A stretch of 64,000 nucleotides of DNA from Alloboseaceae bacterium BT-24-1. Lineage in GTDB: Bacteria; Pseudomonadota; Alphaproteobacteria; Rhizobiales; Beijerinckiaceae. Position numbers and translations under genes: made by a program. Position 1 is the stretch's first letter; every line of letters starts with the position of its first letter. The notes beneath the pieces are model-generated. The model searched no databases. It was not told the DNA's origin and was given only the letters and a program-made list of their open reading frames with translations. The stretch is taken from assembly GCA_025846845.1 (NCBI GenBank), contig JAOYTL010000023.1, forward strand, positions 1 through 64,000. The letters are read 5' to 3'. Below, piece by piece: positions 33,257-42,135 of this stretch.

Positions 33257-34684
33257 ATGACCTATCCCCGTCCTTCGCTCTGGATCGCCGGCGCGGCCTG
33301 CCAAGGCACCGGCCCGACCATCGCCGTGCTCGATCCCGCCACCGGTGGCGTCCTGGCCGAGTTCGCCGGAGCCGCTGCGGACGAGATCGCGCGGGCTGAA
33401 GCGGCGGCTGCGCATGGCTACCGGATATGGCGCGCGACGCCGGCACCCGAGCGCGAGCGCGTGCTGCGCCTGACGGCGCAGGCGATGCGTGGCGACCGCA
33501 GCCTGATGGCCACCCTGATCGTGCAGGAAAACGGCAAGCCGATGCGGGAGGCGCTCGCCGAGATCGACGCCGCCGCCGACACCTTCGATTTCTACGCCGC
33601 CGAAGCCCGGCGCAGTTATGGGCGGACGATACCGGCCCGCAGCCCCGGTGCGCGCATGGCGACCTCACGCGAGCCCGTCGGTGTCGTCGCGGCGTTCTCG
33701 CCCTGGAATTTCCCGGCCATCAATCTGGTGCGCAAGCTGGCGCCGGCTCTTGCCGCCGGTTGCGCGGTCATCGCCAAGCCGGCGGAGGAGACGCCGGCGA
33801 CCGCGCTCGCAATCGCCAATCATCTCGGGCAGGCCGGACTGCCGCCGGGCGCGCTGAACCTGCTCTTCGGCGATCCGGCTCAGATCTCCTCCGCCCTGAT
33901 CGCCTCGCCCGTTATCCGCAAGATCAGCTTTACGGGCTCGACCGCGGTCGGCCGCCAGCTCGCCCAGCAGGCGGGGGCGGCGCTGAAGCGCTGCACGATG
34001 GAGCTCGGCGGGCATGCCCCGACGATCATCTGCGCCGACGCCGATCCTGAAGCTGCCGCCGACCTGGTCGCCGCCGCCAAGTTCCGCAATGCCGGACAGA
34101 GCTGCAATGTCGCCAGCCGCTTCTATGTCCATCGCTCAGGGTACGATCGCTTCGTGGCTCGTCTGGCCGAGCGGGCTCGCGCCATCGTCGTCGGGCCGGG
34201 CAGCGACGATGCCACCGGGATGGGACCGCTGTCGAACGCTCGTCGGCTCGATGCGATGTCGGTCCTGGTTTCGGATGCCGTCAAGGCGAATGCCAGGGTC
34301 GTCGCCGGCGGGCGCCCGCTCGAACGCCCCGGCTTCTATTTTTCGCCGACTGTGCTGGCCGAGGTGCCTGCCGCGGCCGCGGTCATGCGCACCGAGCCTT
34401 TCGGCCCGATCGCTCCCGTCGCGGCCTTCGACGATCTCGACGAAGCCCTCGCGCTCGCCAATGACAGCGCCTTTGCCCTGGCGGGCTATGTCGTGACCGA
34501 TCATGCCCCGACGGCCCGGAGACTGGCGCAAGGCCTGAATGCCGGCGCGATCGGGGTCAACACCTTCACGGTCGCGTTGCCGGAGGTGCCGTTCGGAGGG
34601 TCCGGTGCCAGCGGTTGGGGCCAGGAGGGCGGGCCGGAAGGGCTCGAGCCCTACCTCCTGACCCGCTTCGTGCACGAAGCCTGA
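33257..34684 (+). CDS. NAD(P)-dependent aldehyde dehydrogenase (succinate-semialdehyde type)
   Basis: 475 residues, full length. Catalytic Cys is C283 (NAGQSCNVA) and the general base is E249 (MELGGHAP). The cofactor loop FTGSTAVGRQLA and the PWNFPAINLVRKLAPALAAGC segment are present. Sequence style is that of the GabD/SsdA group, which oxidises semialdehydes and related aldehydes to acids. It is followed after 11 bases by the GMC oxidoreductase, so the pair could oxidise an alcohol to an aldehyde and then to an acid taken into the pathway fed by the TRAP importer. The exact substrate is not inferable. Confidence 0.9.
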   Translation: MTYPRPSLWIAGAACQGTGPTIAVLDPATGGVLAEFAGAAADEIARAEAAAAHGYRIWRATPAPERERVLRLTAQAMRGDRSLMATLIVQENGKPMREALAEIDAAADTFDFYAAEARRSYGRTIPARSPGARMATSREPVGVVAAFSPWNFPAINLVRKLAPALAAGCAVIAKPAEETPATALAIANHLGQAGLPPGALNLLFGDPAQISSALIASPVIRKISFTGSTAVGRQLAQQAGAALKRCTMELGGHAPTIICADADPEAAADLVAAAKFRNAGQSCNVASRFYVHRSGYDRFVARLAERARAIVVGPGSDDATGMGPLSNARRLDAMSVLVSDAVKANARVVAGGRPLERPGFYFSPTVLAEVPAAAAVMRTEPFGPIAPVAAFDDLDEALALANDSAFALAGYVVTDHAPTARRLAQGLNAGAIGVNTFTVALPEVPFGGSGASGWGQEGGPEGLEPYLLTRFVHEA

Positions 34685-34695
34685 CGGTGGCGGCG

Positions 34696-36447
34696 ATGCA
34701 GAAACTGGAAGCCGATTTCATCATCGTCGGTGGCGGTTCCGCCGGCTGCGTCCTGGCGAACCGCCTCTCCGCTTCGGGCCGGCACCGGGTCGTCCTGATC
34801 GAGGCCGGGCGCGACCAGCTCCCCGATCGGGAGGAGCCCGCGATCCTCGACAGCTATCCGCGTGTCGCCTACTTCAATCCGGCGAACATCTGGGCGGATC
34901 TCAAGGTCTTCCTCGAGCCGGTCTCGCACAACGACCCGGCGGCCCAGCCGAAGGCGAAGCGCTATGAGCAGGCGCGGATCATGGGCGGCGGCTCCAGCCT
35001 GAACGACATGCAGGCCAATCGCGGCCTGCCGAGCGACTATGACGACTGGGCCGCCAATGGCGCCGAAGGCTGGGACTGGCAGGGCGTCCTTCCGTTCTTT
35101 CGCAAGCTCGAGCGCGACATGGACTTCGCCGGCCCGCTCCACGGCGACACCGGGCCGATCCCGATCCGGCGCATCCAGCCCGAGGTGTGGCCCGGCTTCT
35201 CGCGCGCCGCGGCCACCGCCATGGTCGAGGCGGGCTTCGCCCCGATGCAGGACCAGAACGCCGAGTTCGGCGACGGCTGCTTTCCGATCGCCATCTCGAA
35301 CGTCTACGACCGGCGTGTCTCCACGGCGATCGCCTATCTCGACAATTCCGCCAGGCGCCGCCGCAACCTGACGATCATCGCCGATTGCCGGGTCGAGGCG
35401 CTGACGGTTTCGGACGGACGCGTCACCGGTGTCTCGGCCCGAGGGCCGGGCGGGCCTCTCGGCATCTCCGGCGCCGAGACGATCATCTGTGCCGGCGCCC
35501 TTCATTCGCCTGCCATGCTGCTGCGCAGTGGTATCGGTCCGGCGGCGGAGTTGAAAGCGCTCGGCATTCCCGTCCTCGCCGACCGGCGTGGCGTCGGGCG
35601 CAATCTGCAGGAGCATCCGGCGCTCTCGGTCTCGGCCTATGTTCGCCGCGAGGCGCGGCTCCAGCCCGCGCTTCGCCGCCACACCCATCTCGGCTTGCGC
35701 TACTCCTCCGGCCAGGCCGGCACGCCACAGGGCGACATGTACATGGTCGCCCTGAGCAAGACCGGGTGGCATCCCGTGGGCCTGCAGCTCGGATCGCTGG
35801 TCACCTGGGTGAACCGGCCGTTCTCGCGGGGCAAGGTCGTCCTGACCTCCGCCTCGGCGGCCGAGGAGCCGCGCATCGAGTTCGCCCTGTTGTCCGACCG
35901 GCGCGATCTCGATCGCCTGATGTCGGGGCTGCGGCTGGCCGCCGGCATCTTCGGCCAGCCGGCGCTCCGCGCCGTGACGCATGACCCATTCCCGACGAGC
36001 TACAGCGAGCGCGTCCGCGACCTCGGGATCGTCTCGACCAAGAACCTGATCCTGACCTCGATCCTCGCATTCGGCCTCGACGGTCCGGCCTGGCTCAGGC
36101 GCAAGCTCCTGCGCCATGTCGTCACCGAGGGGGCGCCGCTGGAGCAGATGCTCGCCGACGACGAGGTTCTGGAGCATTTCGTCCGCAGCTCGGTCCATGG
36201 AGTCTGGCACGCTGCCGGTTCCTGCCGCATGGGTGCGCCGGGCGATCCCGATGCCGTGGTGACTTGCGATGGCCGCGTCATCGGCGTCGCCGGCCTTCGC
36301 ATCGCCGATGCCTCGGTGATGCCGTCCGTGCCGAGCGCCAACACCAACATCCCGACGATCATGATCGCCGAGAAGATCAGCGCGGCAATCCTGTCGGAGC
36401 AGCCAGGACAGACGGCGGCTACGGTTGTTTCTGCGGATGCGAGCTAG
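34696..36447 (+). CDS. GMC-family flavoprotein oxidoreductase (choline dehydrogenase-like)
   Basis: 583 residues from ATG 34696. The FAD-binding N-terminus is IIVGGGSAGCVLANRLS with LIEAGRDQ; the second GMC block is IMGGGSSLNDMQANRG; and the C-terminal block HAAGSCRMG...VIGVAGLRIADASVMPSVPSANTNIPT carries the active-site residues H505 and N549 (or N551). Family members oxidise alcohols with flavin, passing electrons to oxygen or a quinone. It is second in the operon after the aldehyde dehydrogenase. It is slightly longer than usual, mainly in the middle region. Confidence 0.9.
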   Translation: MQKLEADFIIVGGGSAGCVLANRLSASGRHRVVLIEAGRDQLPDREEPAILDSYPRVAYFNPANIWADLKVFLEPVSHNDPAAQPKAKRYEQARIMGGGSSLNDMQANRGLPSDYDDWAANGAEGWDWQGVLPFFRKLERDMDFAGPLHGDTGPIPIRRIQPEVWPGFSRAAATAMVEAGFAPMQDQNAEFGDGCFPIAISNVYDRRVSTAIAYLDNSARRRRNLTIIADCRVEALTVSDGRVTGVSARGPGGPLGISGAETIICAGALHSPAMLLRSGIGPAAELKALGIPVLADRRGVGRNLQEHPALSVSAYVRREARLQPALRRHTHLGLRYSSGQAGTPQGDMYMVALSKTGWHPVGLQLGSLVTWVNRPFSRGKVVLTSASAAEEPRIEFALLSDRRDLDRLMSGLRLAAGIFGQPALRAVTHDPFPTSYSERVRDLGIVSTKNLILTSILAFGLDGPAWLRRKLLRHVVTEGAPLEQMLADDEVLEHFVRSSVHGVWHAAGSCRMGAPGDPDAVVTCDGRVIGVAGLRIADASVMPSVPSANTNIPTIMIAEKISAAILSEQPGQTAATVVSADAS

Positions 36448-36450
36448 GCC

Positions 36451-36804
36451 ATGCCCGTGATCGCCGTGCACACCGCGCAGGACTGGTGCGCTGCGCCGGA
36501 TGCCGTACTCGAAGGGCTGCGGGATGCCGCAATGGCGGCATGGTCGCTCGAGCCGGCGGCGCTGACCCTGCTCTGGCGGCCCTATGCCGCCGGGCGGATG
36601 ATCGCCCCGGCAAATCGGGGCGCGCGCTATTGCCTGATCGAGATCGCCATGCTCGCAGGACGTTCCCCGGAGCTGAAGCAGAGCCTCGCGCTGGCCTGCA
36701 TTGCGGCCCTGGCGCGCCTCGGCGCGCCTGCGGCAGACATCGACATCTGCTTCAGCGAGAGCCGGCCGGCCGACTGGTTAGTCGCAGGACGTCCGCTGCC
36801 ATGA
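36451..36804 (+). CDS. Tautomerase-superfamily protein with two fused units
   Basis: 117 residues. Mature Pro-1 would be exposed after Met removal (MPVIAVHT). The second half has a second tautomerase-like unit (CLIEIAMLAGRSPELKQSLALACIAALARLG, DIDICFSESRPADWLVAG), recalling the IDVxxxxGRSxEQK and PPxxWxxGG pattern of 4-oxalocrotonate tautomerase. Two fused units of about 58 residues are found in some superfamily members. It lies 3 bases after the GMC gene and overlaps the Lrp gene start by 4 bases. It may isomerise a pathway intermediate. Confidence 0.65.
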   Translation: MPVIAVHTAQDWCAAPDAVLEGLRDAAMAAWSLEPAALTLLWRPYAAGRMIAPANRGARYCLIEIAMLAGRSPELKQSLALACIAALARLGAPAADIDICFSESRPADWLVAGRPLP

Positions 36805-37250
36805 CGCGCACCAACAGGGAAGACGACAACGACCGCAGGATCATGGCGGTGCTGGCCGCGAATGCGCGACAGCCGACGGTGGCGATCGCAAAAAAGCTCG
36901 GCTTGCCGCGAACGACCGTGCATGAGCGGATCGAGAGACTGGAGCGCAACGGCACCATCACGGGCTATCGCGCCGTCTTCGCCAGCCCTGCAGTCGGACA
37001 TCAGCTGGAAGCGACGCTTCTGCTCTCGATCAGGCAGCGTCGGCAGTCGGAGGTCGTGCGGCGGCTCGAAAGCCTGCCGGAAGTCCGCAGCTGCGCCTCG
37101 GTCAGCGGCGAGTTTGATCTGATGCTGGTCGTGGAAGCTCCTCTCAGCGAGGACCTGGATGCCGTCATAGACGAGATTACAAGCTTGGAAGCGGTCGAAC
37201 GTTGCATGACGCTGATCGTCTTGGCGAAGAAGTTCACGCGCGGAGATTGA
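36801..37250 (+). CDS. Lrp/AsnC-family transcriptional regulator
   Basis: 149 residues from ATG 36801. Winged-helix N-terminus (DNDRRIMAVLAANARQPTVAIAKKLGLPRTTVHERIERLERNGTITGYRAVF) and a C-terminal RAM ligand-binding domain (SLPEVRSCASVSGEFDLMLVVEAP). These regulators respond to amino acids or related small molecules. ATG overlaps the tautomerase stop (ATGA), so it is cotranscribed with the dehydrogenase operon and may report on a pathway metabolite. A longer frame from 36264 lies inside the GMC gene and is rejected. Confidence 0.88.
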   Translation: MTRTNREDDNDRRIMAVLAANARQPTVAIAKKLGLPRTTVHERIERLERNGTITGYRAVFASPAVGHQLEATLLLSIRQRRQSEVVRRLESLPEVRSCASVSGEFDLMLVVEAPLSEDLDAVIDEITSLEAVERCMTLIVLAKKFTRGD

Positions 37251-37351
37251 GTTCCGACATTTCGCCAGTCGCCGAGCAATGGCTCCGACACTATGCCGAT
37301 GCTGTCGACGGTGCCGTGCCGTAGGGTGGCGTTTCATTAGGAATATGTGAC

Positions 37352-38860
37352 ATGCGCGGCGCCGACCTTCTCGTTCACATGCTGACCGCCTATGGGGTCG
37401 ACGTCATCTTCGGCGTACCCGGCGATACGAACGTCCCGCTCTACGACGCCCTGCGCGAGGCACAGGGACGGTTGCGCCATGTCATGGCCCGTGACGAGCG
37501 TTCGGCCGGCTATATGGCGGACGCCTATGCACGCCTGACCAACCGACCGGGGGTGGTCGAGGTCCCGAGCGGCGCCGGGGCGACCTATGTCTTGCCGTGC
37601 GTTGCGGAGGCCAACGGCTCTTCGGTCCCGCTGATCGTGATCACCAGCGACACGCCGGTCGCCAGCGAGGGTCGCGGCGTCATCACCGAACTTGACTGCG
37701 CCCGTCTGTTCGAGCCGGTGGCGAAAGCCTCATGGCTGGTCAAATCAGCCAAAAGGCTGCCGGACACGGTGCGCCGTGCCTTCCGCGTCGCGACGGGCGG
37801 CAAGCCGGGCGTCGTCCATCTCGCCGTCCCCGAGGACGTGCTTCACGAAGAGGTCGAGCTGGCCGCCGTCTCGCTGCATGTCGAGACGCATCACCGCAGT
37901 TTCCCGGCCTACCGGCCGTCGGCGACGGCGACCGAACTCGACAGCCTGATTGCCCTGATCGGCCAGGCCCGGCGCCCGCTTTTCGTCTTCGGCGGCGGCG
38001 CGAAGCGGTCGCAGGCTGGCGCGGCGCTGCTCGCCCTGGCCGAACGCCTGGGCATGCCGATCGTCAACACCATCACCGGGCAGAGCTCATTGCCCGACGG
38101 TCATCGGCTCGCCATCGGCGTGACCGGCGACAACGGCTTTCATCCGCATGCCAACCGCGCCGTCGCGGAAGCCGACCTCCTCGTCTACTGGGGTTGCCGC
38201 CTCGGCTCGGTCGTGTCCGTCGGCTGGACATTCCCGCCACCCGATCACGAGCGGCGCATCGTCCAGATCGATATCGATCCCGAGATCATCGGCAACAACT
38301 CTGCCAATGCGCTCAGCATAAACGGCGATGTCCGCGCGGTCGCGGAAGGCTTGGCTGCTGCCCTGCCAGATGCGCTCGCAGTGGACCCGCAATGGCTCGA
38401 AAGATTGAATGGCTGGAGGGCGCAGTTCTGGCGGGAGGTGCAGGACGAGCTGCTCGACGACAGCTTGCCGCTGAAGCCCCAGCGCGTGGTCCAGGCGCTG
38501 AACGAGCGGTTGGACGGCGCCTTCAGCATCCTCTCGGATCCGGGCACGCCGACGCCGCACATGACGCGCCTGCTGCGGCTCGACGATCCCGACACCGACT
38601 TCATCATTCCACGCGCTTACGGCGGCCTCGGCTATGCGCTGCCGGCGGCAGTCGGTGCCTGGCTGGCACGCCCGGGCGCGCGACCGCTCGCGCTGTTCGG
38701 GGATGGCTCGTTTGGAATGAACTGCGGCGAGCTCGAGACGCTGGTCCGGCTCGGCGTGCCGGCTGTGCTCATCCATTTCGACGTCATGGTCGTCGGCAAT
38801 CAGGATGCGGGTCATCGCCCTGCTTTCTGCGCTGACAGCAACTGCCCTCGCGGCTCATGA
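37352..38860 (+). pseudogene. Thiamine-diphosphate-dependent enzyme (acetolactate-synthase-like), 3' truncated
   Basis: It reads as a normal ThDP enzyme up to residue about 476: N-terminal DVIFGVPGDTNVPLYDAL, the activating-Glu region MARDERSAGYMADAYARL, the central domain (FGGGAKRSQAGAALLALAERLG), then GYALPAAVGAWLARPGARPLALFGDGSFGMNCGELETLVRLGVPAVLIHF. That is the start of the ThDP-binding motif; the Asn residues that should follow are missing. From about 38780 the frame instead runs through a response-regulator fragment on the other strand and stops at 38860. The last part of the domain, needed for ThDP-Mg binding, is lost, so the product is probably inactive. Confidence 0.8.
38780..38815 (-). 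pseudogene. First 12 codons of a NarL/LuxR-type response regulator
   Basis: Read on the minus strand from ATG 38815, the bases encode MTRILIADDHDV, the classic start of a receiver domain (phosphate-coordinating DD pair), after which similarity ends abruptly at about 38780, where the truncated ThDP enzyme gene begins. It is a scar, not a gene. The kinase fragment at 39106-39609 on the same strand is its likely former partner. Confidence 0.7.
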
Positions 38861-39105
38861 CGTTCGAACTGTTGGTGCCTAGTGAGAACAATCTCTCCCG
38901 AGATTACAGTACGGAACCCGGCCGTCGAACCGGCGAAACCCTGAAAATAGCTTCGTAACACGCTGAATGATGCCGATTCAGACCGTGCGGCACGGCCGGT
39001 GCCGGCAATTGTTCGCTCCGGCGCAAGGTAAGAGCGCCACGGGCCGGCGTGCATCGACCTCGCGCTTAACCGCGCCGATCCGAAGACCCGCCTCAGGATC
39101 GTCGA

Positions 39106-39609
39106 CGGCTTCGGACGGGACAACCGGACCACCGCCATGACGACGGTGCCTGTCGATCGCGATCTGACCATGAGGCGTCCATCGATCTGCTGAAGCCGCG
39201 CGTTCATGCCTCGGATGCCGACGCCAAGCAGCGGACTGCCATCGCCTTTCTTGCGCGTGAAGAGCCCGATACCGTCATCGCGTATGCGGATGACCAGCCG
39301 ATCCGTGAAGATCCTCGCCTGGACGCTGACGCGCGAGGCATGGGCATGCCGATGGACATTCGTCAGGGCTTCCTGGACCACGCGCAGGAGTGAGCGCTGC
39401 ACCGCATCCGGCAGATCGTCGATCTCCTCGGAGATCGCCGTCGTCGCCTCCAGCCCCGTCCTTCGCGCGAAACCGGCGATGAACTGCTCCAGCGTGGCTT
39501 GCAGCCCATCATGTGCCAGATTTGGAGGATGAAGCAGATAGGTGAAGACGCGTAGCTCGGTGAGGGCCTTCCCGATGAGATCTGCTATTCTATCGCATTC
39601 GGTCGAAAT
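39106..39609 (-). pseudogene. Sensor histidine kinase fragment (DegS/NarX type)
   Basis: About 168 codons: ISTECDRIADLIGKALTELRVFTYLLHPP, then QRSLLRVVQEALTNVHRHAHASRV (the H/N-box region of HisKA_3-type kinases), IRIRDDGIGL and GIRGMNARLQQIDGRLMV (ATP-binding G motifs). The frame is open from 39849 to 38812 but the N-terminal sensor is lost: the sequence upstream of 39609 (to about 39849) is out-of-register and unlike any sensor. The sequence from 39106 down to 38815 is not recognisable. A remnant of a two-component pair with the response-regulator scar. Confidence 0.7.
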
Positions 39610-39908
39610 GTCAGTGCCGCTCTTCGACGGCCCGGGGAAAGCATCAGGCCGGTTACGACCAGGCCTGCGGCGATGACCAGGGCAAGAGCGCAGGCACAGG
39701 TGTCGGCAAGACCTTCGATGTCCTCTCGACGAAACGGTTCTAGCTGTGTACCCGCGCAGCCCAGTCGCTTTTGTACCGCTTGTGGTCATTCTGGATAAAC
39801 GCCTCGAAGCGGGCGTTGATGGAGCGGGTATTTGCTCTCGCTCGCCCACGCGGCGGTGGCATGACGGCCCTTCGCTTCACTGAAATTGCTTCCGAATGCG
39901 AGCCGTCG
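39610..39908. other. Stretch without a recognisable gene
   Basis: About 300 bases between the kinase fragment and the caspase-like gene. One minus-strand frame here (about 39620-39735) encodes a hydrophobic run (CACALALVIAAGLVVTGLM) that may be decayed membrane sequence of the former kinase. No other feature is visible. Confidence 0.4.
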
Positions 39909-41642
39909 TCAGGGCTCGCGCGCGACCCGGAAACCGTTGGTGTAGAAGCGTACGTCGGCTTCGTATTTGAAGCGGGCGGCCGAGCGCAGATAGCGTGGAT
40001 CGTTATTGAAGGAGCCGCCGCGCAGTACGCGCTCGCGGCAACCAGGCAGCACATGGGCACTGCCATCGCGCGGTGCGGTGCGATAATTCTCGCTCCAGCA
40101 GTCCGCGACCCATTCGGCGGCGTTGCCAGCCATGTCGTAGAGGCCGAAGGCGTTGGGCGGATACTGGCCTGCAGCGACGGCGCTGCGGCGCGGCTGATCG
40201 TTGCAGCCCAGGCAGTTCGCGCGGTCCTTCTCCACGGCCTGGCCCCAGGGATAGGTCGTCGTCGTGCCGGCACGCGCGGCATATTCCCATTCGCTCTCGC
40301 TGGGCAGCCGATAGCGCTTTCCCGTCTTGGCCGAGAGCCAGGCGAGATAGGCGTTGGCGTCGTTCCAGTGAAGATCCGTGACCGGGCGCTTGCCGCGTCC
40401 CAGCCCGCGATCGTCAGGCCGGTAGCTGCAGCCGCCCTCGTTCACGCAGCGGTCCCATTCCTCGAAATTCACCTCTCGCGTGCCGAGATAGAAGCCGCGC
40501 ACGGTAACGGGATGAACGGGCTTCTCGAACTCGTAGAGATCGTTCGAACCCATCTGGAAAGAGCCCGGCGGGATCGCCGTCAGTTCGGGGCAGTCGCCGC
40601 AGTCGCGGATCGGGCCCGTCTTCGGCGCCGGCGGGGCGGGCGTTGCGGCGGCCGGAGGCGGAGCGGCCGAGGCTGCAGGCGCAGCCGCCCCGGGCTTGCC
40701 GCGGTAGAGTTGCTCGCGGGCGCGCGCCAGTGCCGAGAAGCGGCCGTTCGGATAGGAGTCGAGATAGGCGCGGTATTCGCTGGCATTCTCGCTGTTGCGG
40801 ATCGATTCCCAGAAGGCGAGCTCGAAGGCGTCCGGCGAGGCGTCGGAACTTGGCGGTGACAGGATGACGGCGCGGTTCGCCTGAGCGACCGCGACGGGCT
40901 GGCCGACAGGCGTCACCACGAGCCCCTTCGACGGCGCGGATGAGAGCCAGATTTGCTGGCTGCGCCGGCTCGCCTTCGCCACCGCGTCGCGCACGCGCTC
41001 GACTGCCGCCGCCATGTCGAGACCGGGCGTACGGATCGCCTTCAGCCACTCCTCGACCGCGCGATTGCCACGGGGCCCGGAGTCCACGACCGTTTTCCCC
41101 GGCGCGGCCGTGAACATCACCGCGACGGTCTCGAGCCGCTCGGTCGCACGCAGGCCCTTGCCTCGCGCCTGCCAAGGATTGTCGCGACTGGCATCGATCA
41201 GCACGAGGGCGCTGGACGGCTTGGCAATGATCAGCGGGTCGATCACCTCGTCGAGATCGACGGCGTCCTGCACCGGATTGGGCGAGATCGGCACGAGGAA
41301 ATCGCGGTCGCGCTGCTGCACGGCATGACCGGAATAGAACACCACGGCCGAAGCGCCGGGGCGCAGCTTGCCGGCAAACTGAGCGATCGCCTGCCGCACG
41401 TCCGCACGTGCCCCATTTTCCACCGCGACCACGTCGAAGCCGCCTTCGCGCAGCGCCGCTGCAACGGTACGGCCCTGTGCCGGCGCCTGGGCGATGGCCG
41501 CGTCGGGATAGGCACCGTTGGCGATCACCAGCGCAACGCGGGTTGGGCGCGCAGCCTCCTGCGGCAGCGCAGGCATCGCCGCAAGCGCGACGAGCGGGAC
41601 GGCGAGGAGAAAGGAGCGCAACCAGCCCATGCTAGCGACCAT
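39909..41642 (-). CDS. Caspase-like pseudopeptidase fused to a formylglycine-generating-enzyme-like domain
   Basis: 577 residues with a signal peptide (to about residue 28). Residues about 33-260 are a peptidase C14 caspase-like fold: RVALVIANGAYPDA, His at H106 (VVFYSGHAV), but the catalytic position reads LIDASRDNPW, with Ser 152 (codon AGT) in place of Cys. A linker with an SLR-like helix (ESIRNSENASEYRAYLDSYPNGRFSALA) and a Pro/Ala stretch follow. Residues about 345-577 form an FGE/SUMF1 (sulfatase-modifying) domain: PPGSFQMGS, FYLGTREVNFEEWDRC, RLPSESEWEYAARAGT, AFGLYDMAGNAAEWVADCW and LRGGSFNND. It probably acts in the periplasm. It lies 40 bases downstream of the DUF4399 gene on the same strand. 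Confidence 0.88.
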   Translation of the reverse strand: MVASMGWLRSFLLAVPLVALAAMPALPQEAARPTRVALVIANGAYPDAAIAQAPAQGRTVAAALREGGFDVVAVENGARADVRQAIAQFAGKLRPGASAVVFYSGHAVQQRDRDFLVPISPNPVQDAVDLDEVIDPLIIAKPSSALVLIDASRDNPWQARGKGLRATERLETVAVMFTAAPGKTVVDSGPRGNRAVEEWLKAIRTPGLDMAAAVERVRDAVAKASRRSQQIWLSSAPSKGLVVTPVGQPVAVAQANRAVILSPPSSDASPDAFELAFWESIRNSENASEYRAYLDSYPNGRFSALARAREQLYRGKPGAAAPAASAAPPPAAATPAPPAPKTGPIRDCGDCPELTAIPPGSFQMGSNDLYEFEKPVHPVTVRGFYLGTREVNFEEWDRCVNEGGCSYRPDDRGLGRGKRPVTDLHWNDANAYLAWLSAKTGKRYRLPSESEWEYAARAGTTTTYPWGQAVEKDRANCLGCNDQPRRSAVAAGQYPPNAFGLYDMAGNAAEWVADCWSENYRTAPRDGSAHVLPGCRERVLRGGSFNNDPRYLRSAARFKYEADVRFYTNGFRVAREP

Positions 41643-41682
41643 TCGTCATCGGTGGCGCCTCGGGGCGCAGGCTGCCGCAATC

Positions 41683-42135
41683 TCAGCGCACATAGATCGT
41701 GATCTTCGGCGACATCACGGGCGGATCATGCGGCGTATGAGTGTGGTCCCCGAGCAATAATTGCAGCGTATGAGGCCCTTTCGGCAAGGTAACGACAACC
41801 TCCGTTTGACCATTGCCAAGATGGATATTGTTGTAGTCGGACGGGATCGGCCGGCCGGGCGGGCCAGGATCGGTATCGATCAGCAAATGATGATGGCCGG
41901 TCGCCGCATGTTCGACGCCAGCCGGCGCGACACCCATGTTGCGCAGCCCGATCCGAACGGTGAAACGCTCCGGCACGCGTAAACCGTCGAGGGGGTAGTG
42001 AAAATAGACGAGCGCGCCGGGCGGCGGTTTCTGCCGCTTAACGGCCTGTGCCAACCCGTCGGCCGCCCAGAAGGGGCCAGCCATCACACAAGACGCCGCC
42101 AGGAGACCTGCAAAGCTACGGCGCGAAATTCTCAT
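41683..42135 (-). CDS. Single-domain DUF4399 protein
   Basis: 150 residues with a Tat-like or Sec signal (MRISRRSFAGLLAASCVMAG). One DUF4399 unit: VYFHYPLDGLRVPERFTVRIGLRNMGVAPAG, the His cluster GHHHLLIDT, the IPSDYNNIHLGNGQTEV strand and the end LLLGDHTHTPHDPPVMS. The many conserved His suggest metal binding; no function is established to my knowledge. It overlaps the triple-domain gene by 4 bases, so translation is coupled. Confidence 0.85.
   Translation of the reverse strand: MRISRRSFAGLLAASCVMAGPFWAADGLAQAVKRQKPPPGALVYFHYPLDGLRVPERFTVRIGLRNMGVAPAGVEHAATGHHHLLIDTDPGPPGRPIPSDYNNIHLGNGQTEVVVTLPKGPHTLQLLLGDHTHTPHDPPVMSPKITIYVR

Noticed and set aside
34651..36471. Minus-strand 606-residue frame opposite the GMC gene
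   Set aside because: No family motif; the plus strand carries complete FAD and active-site motifs.
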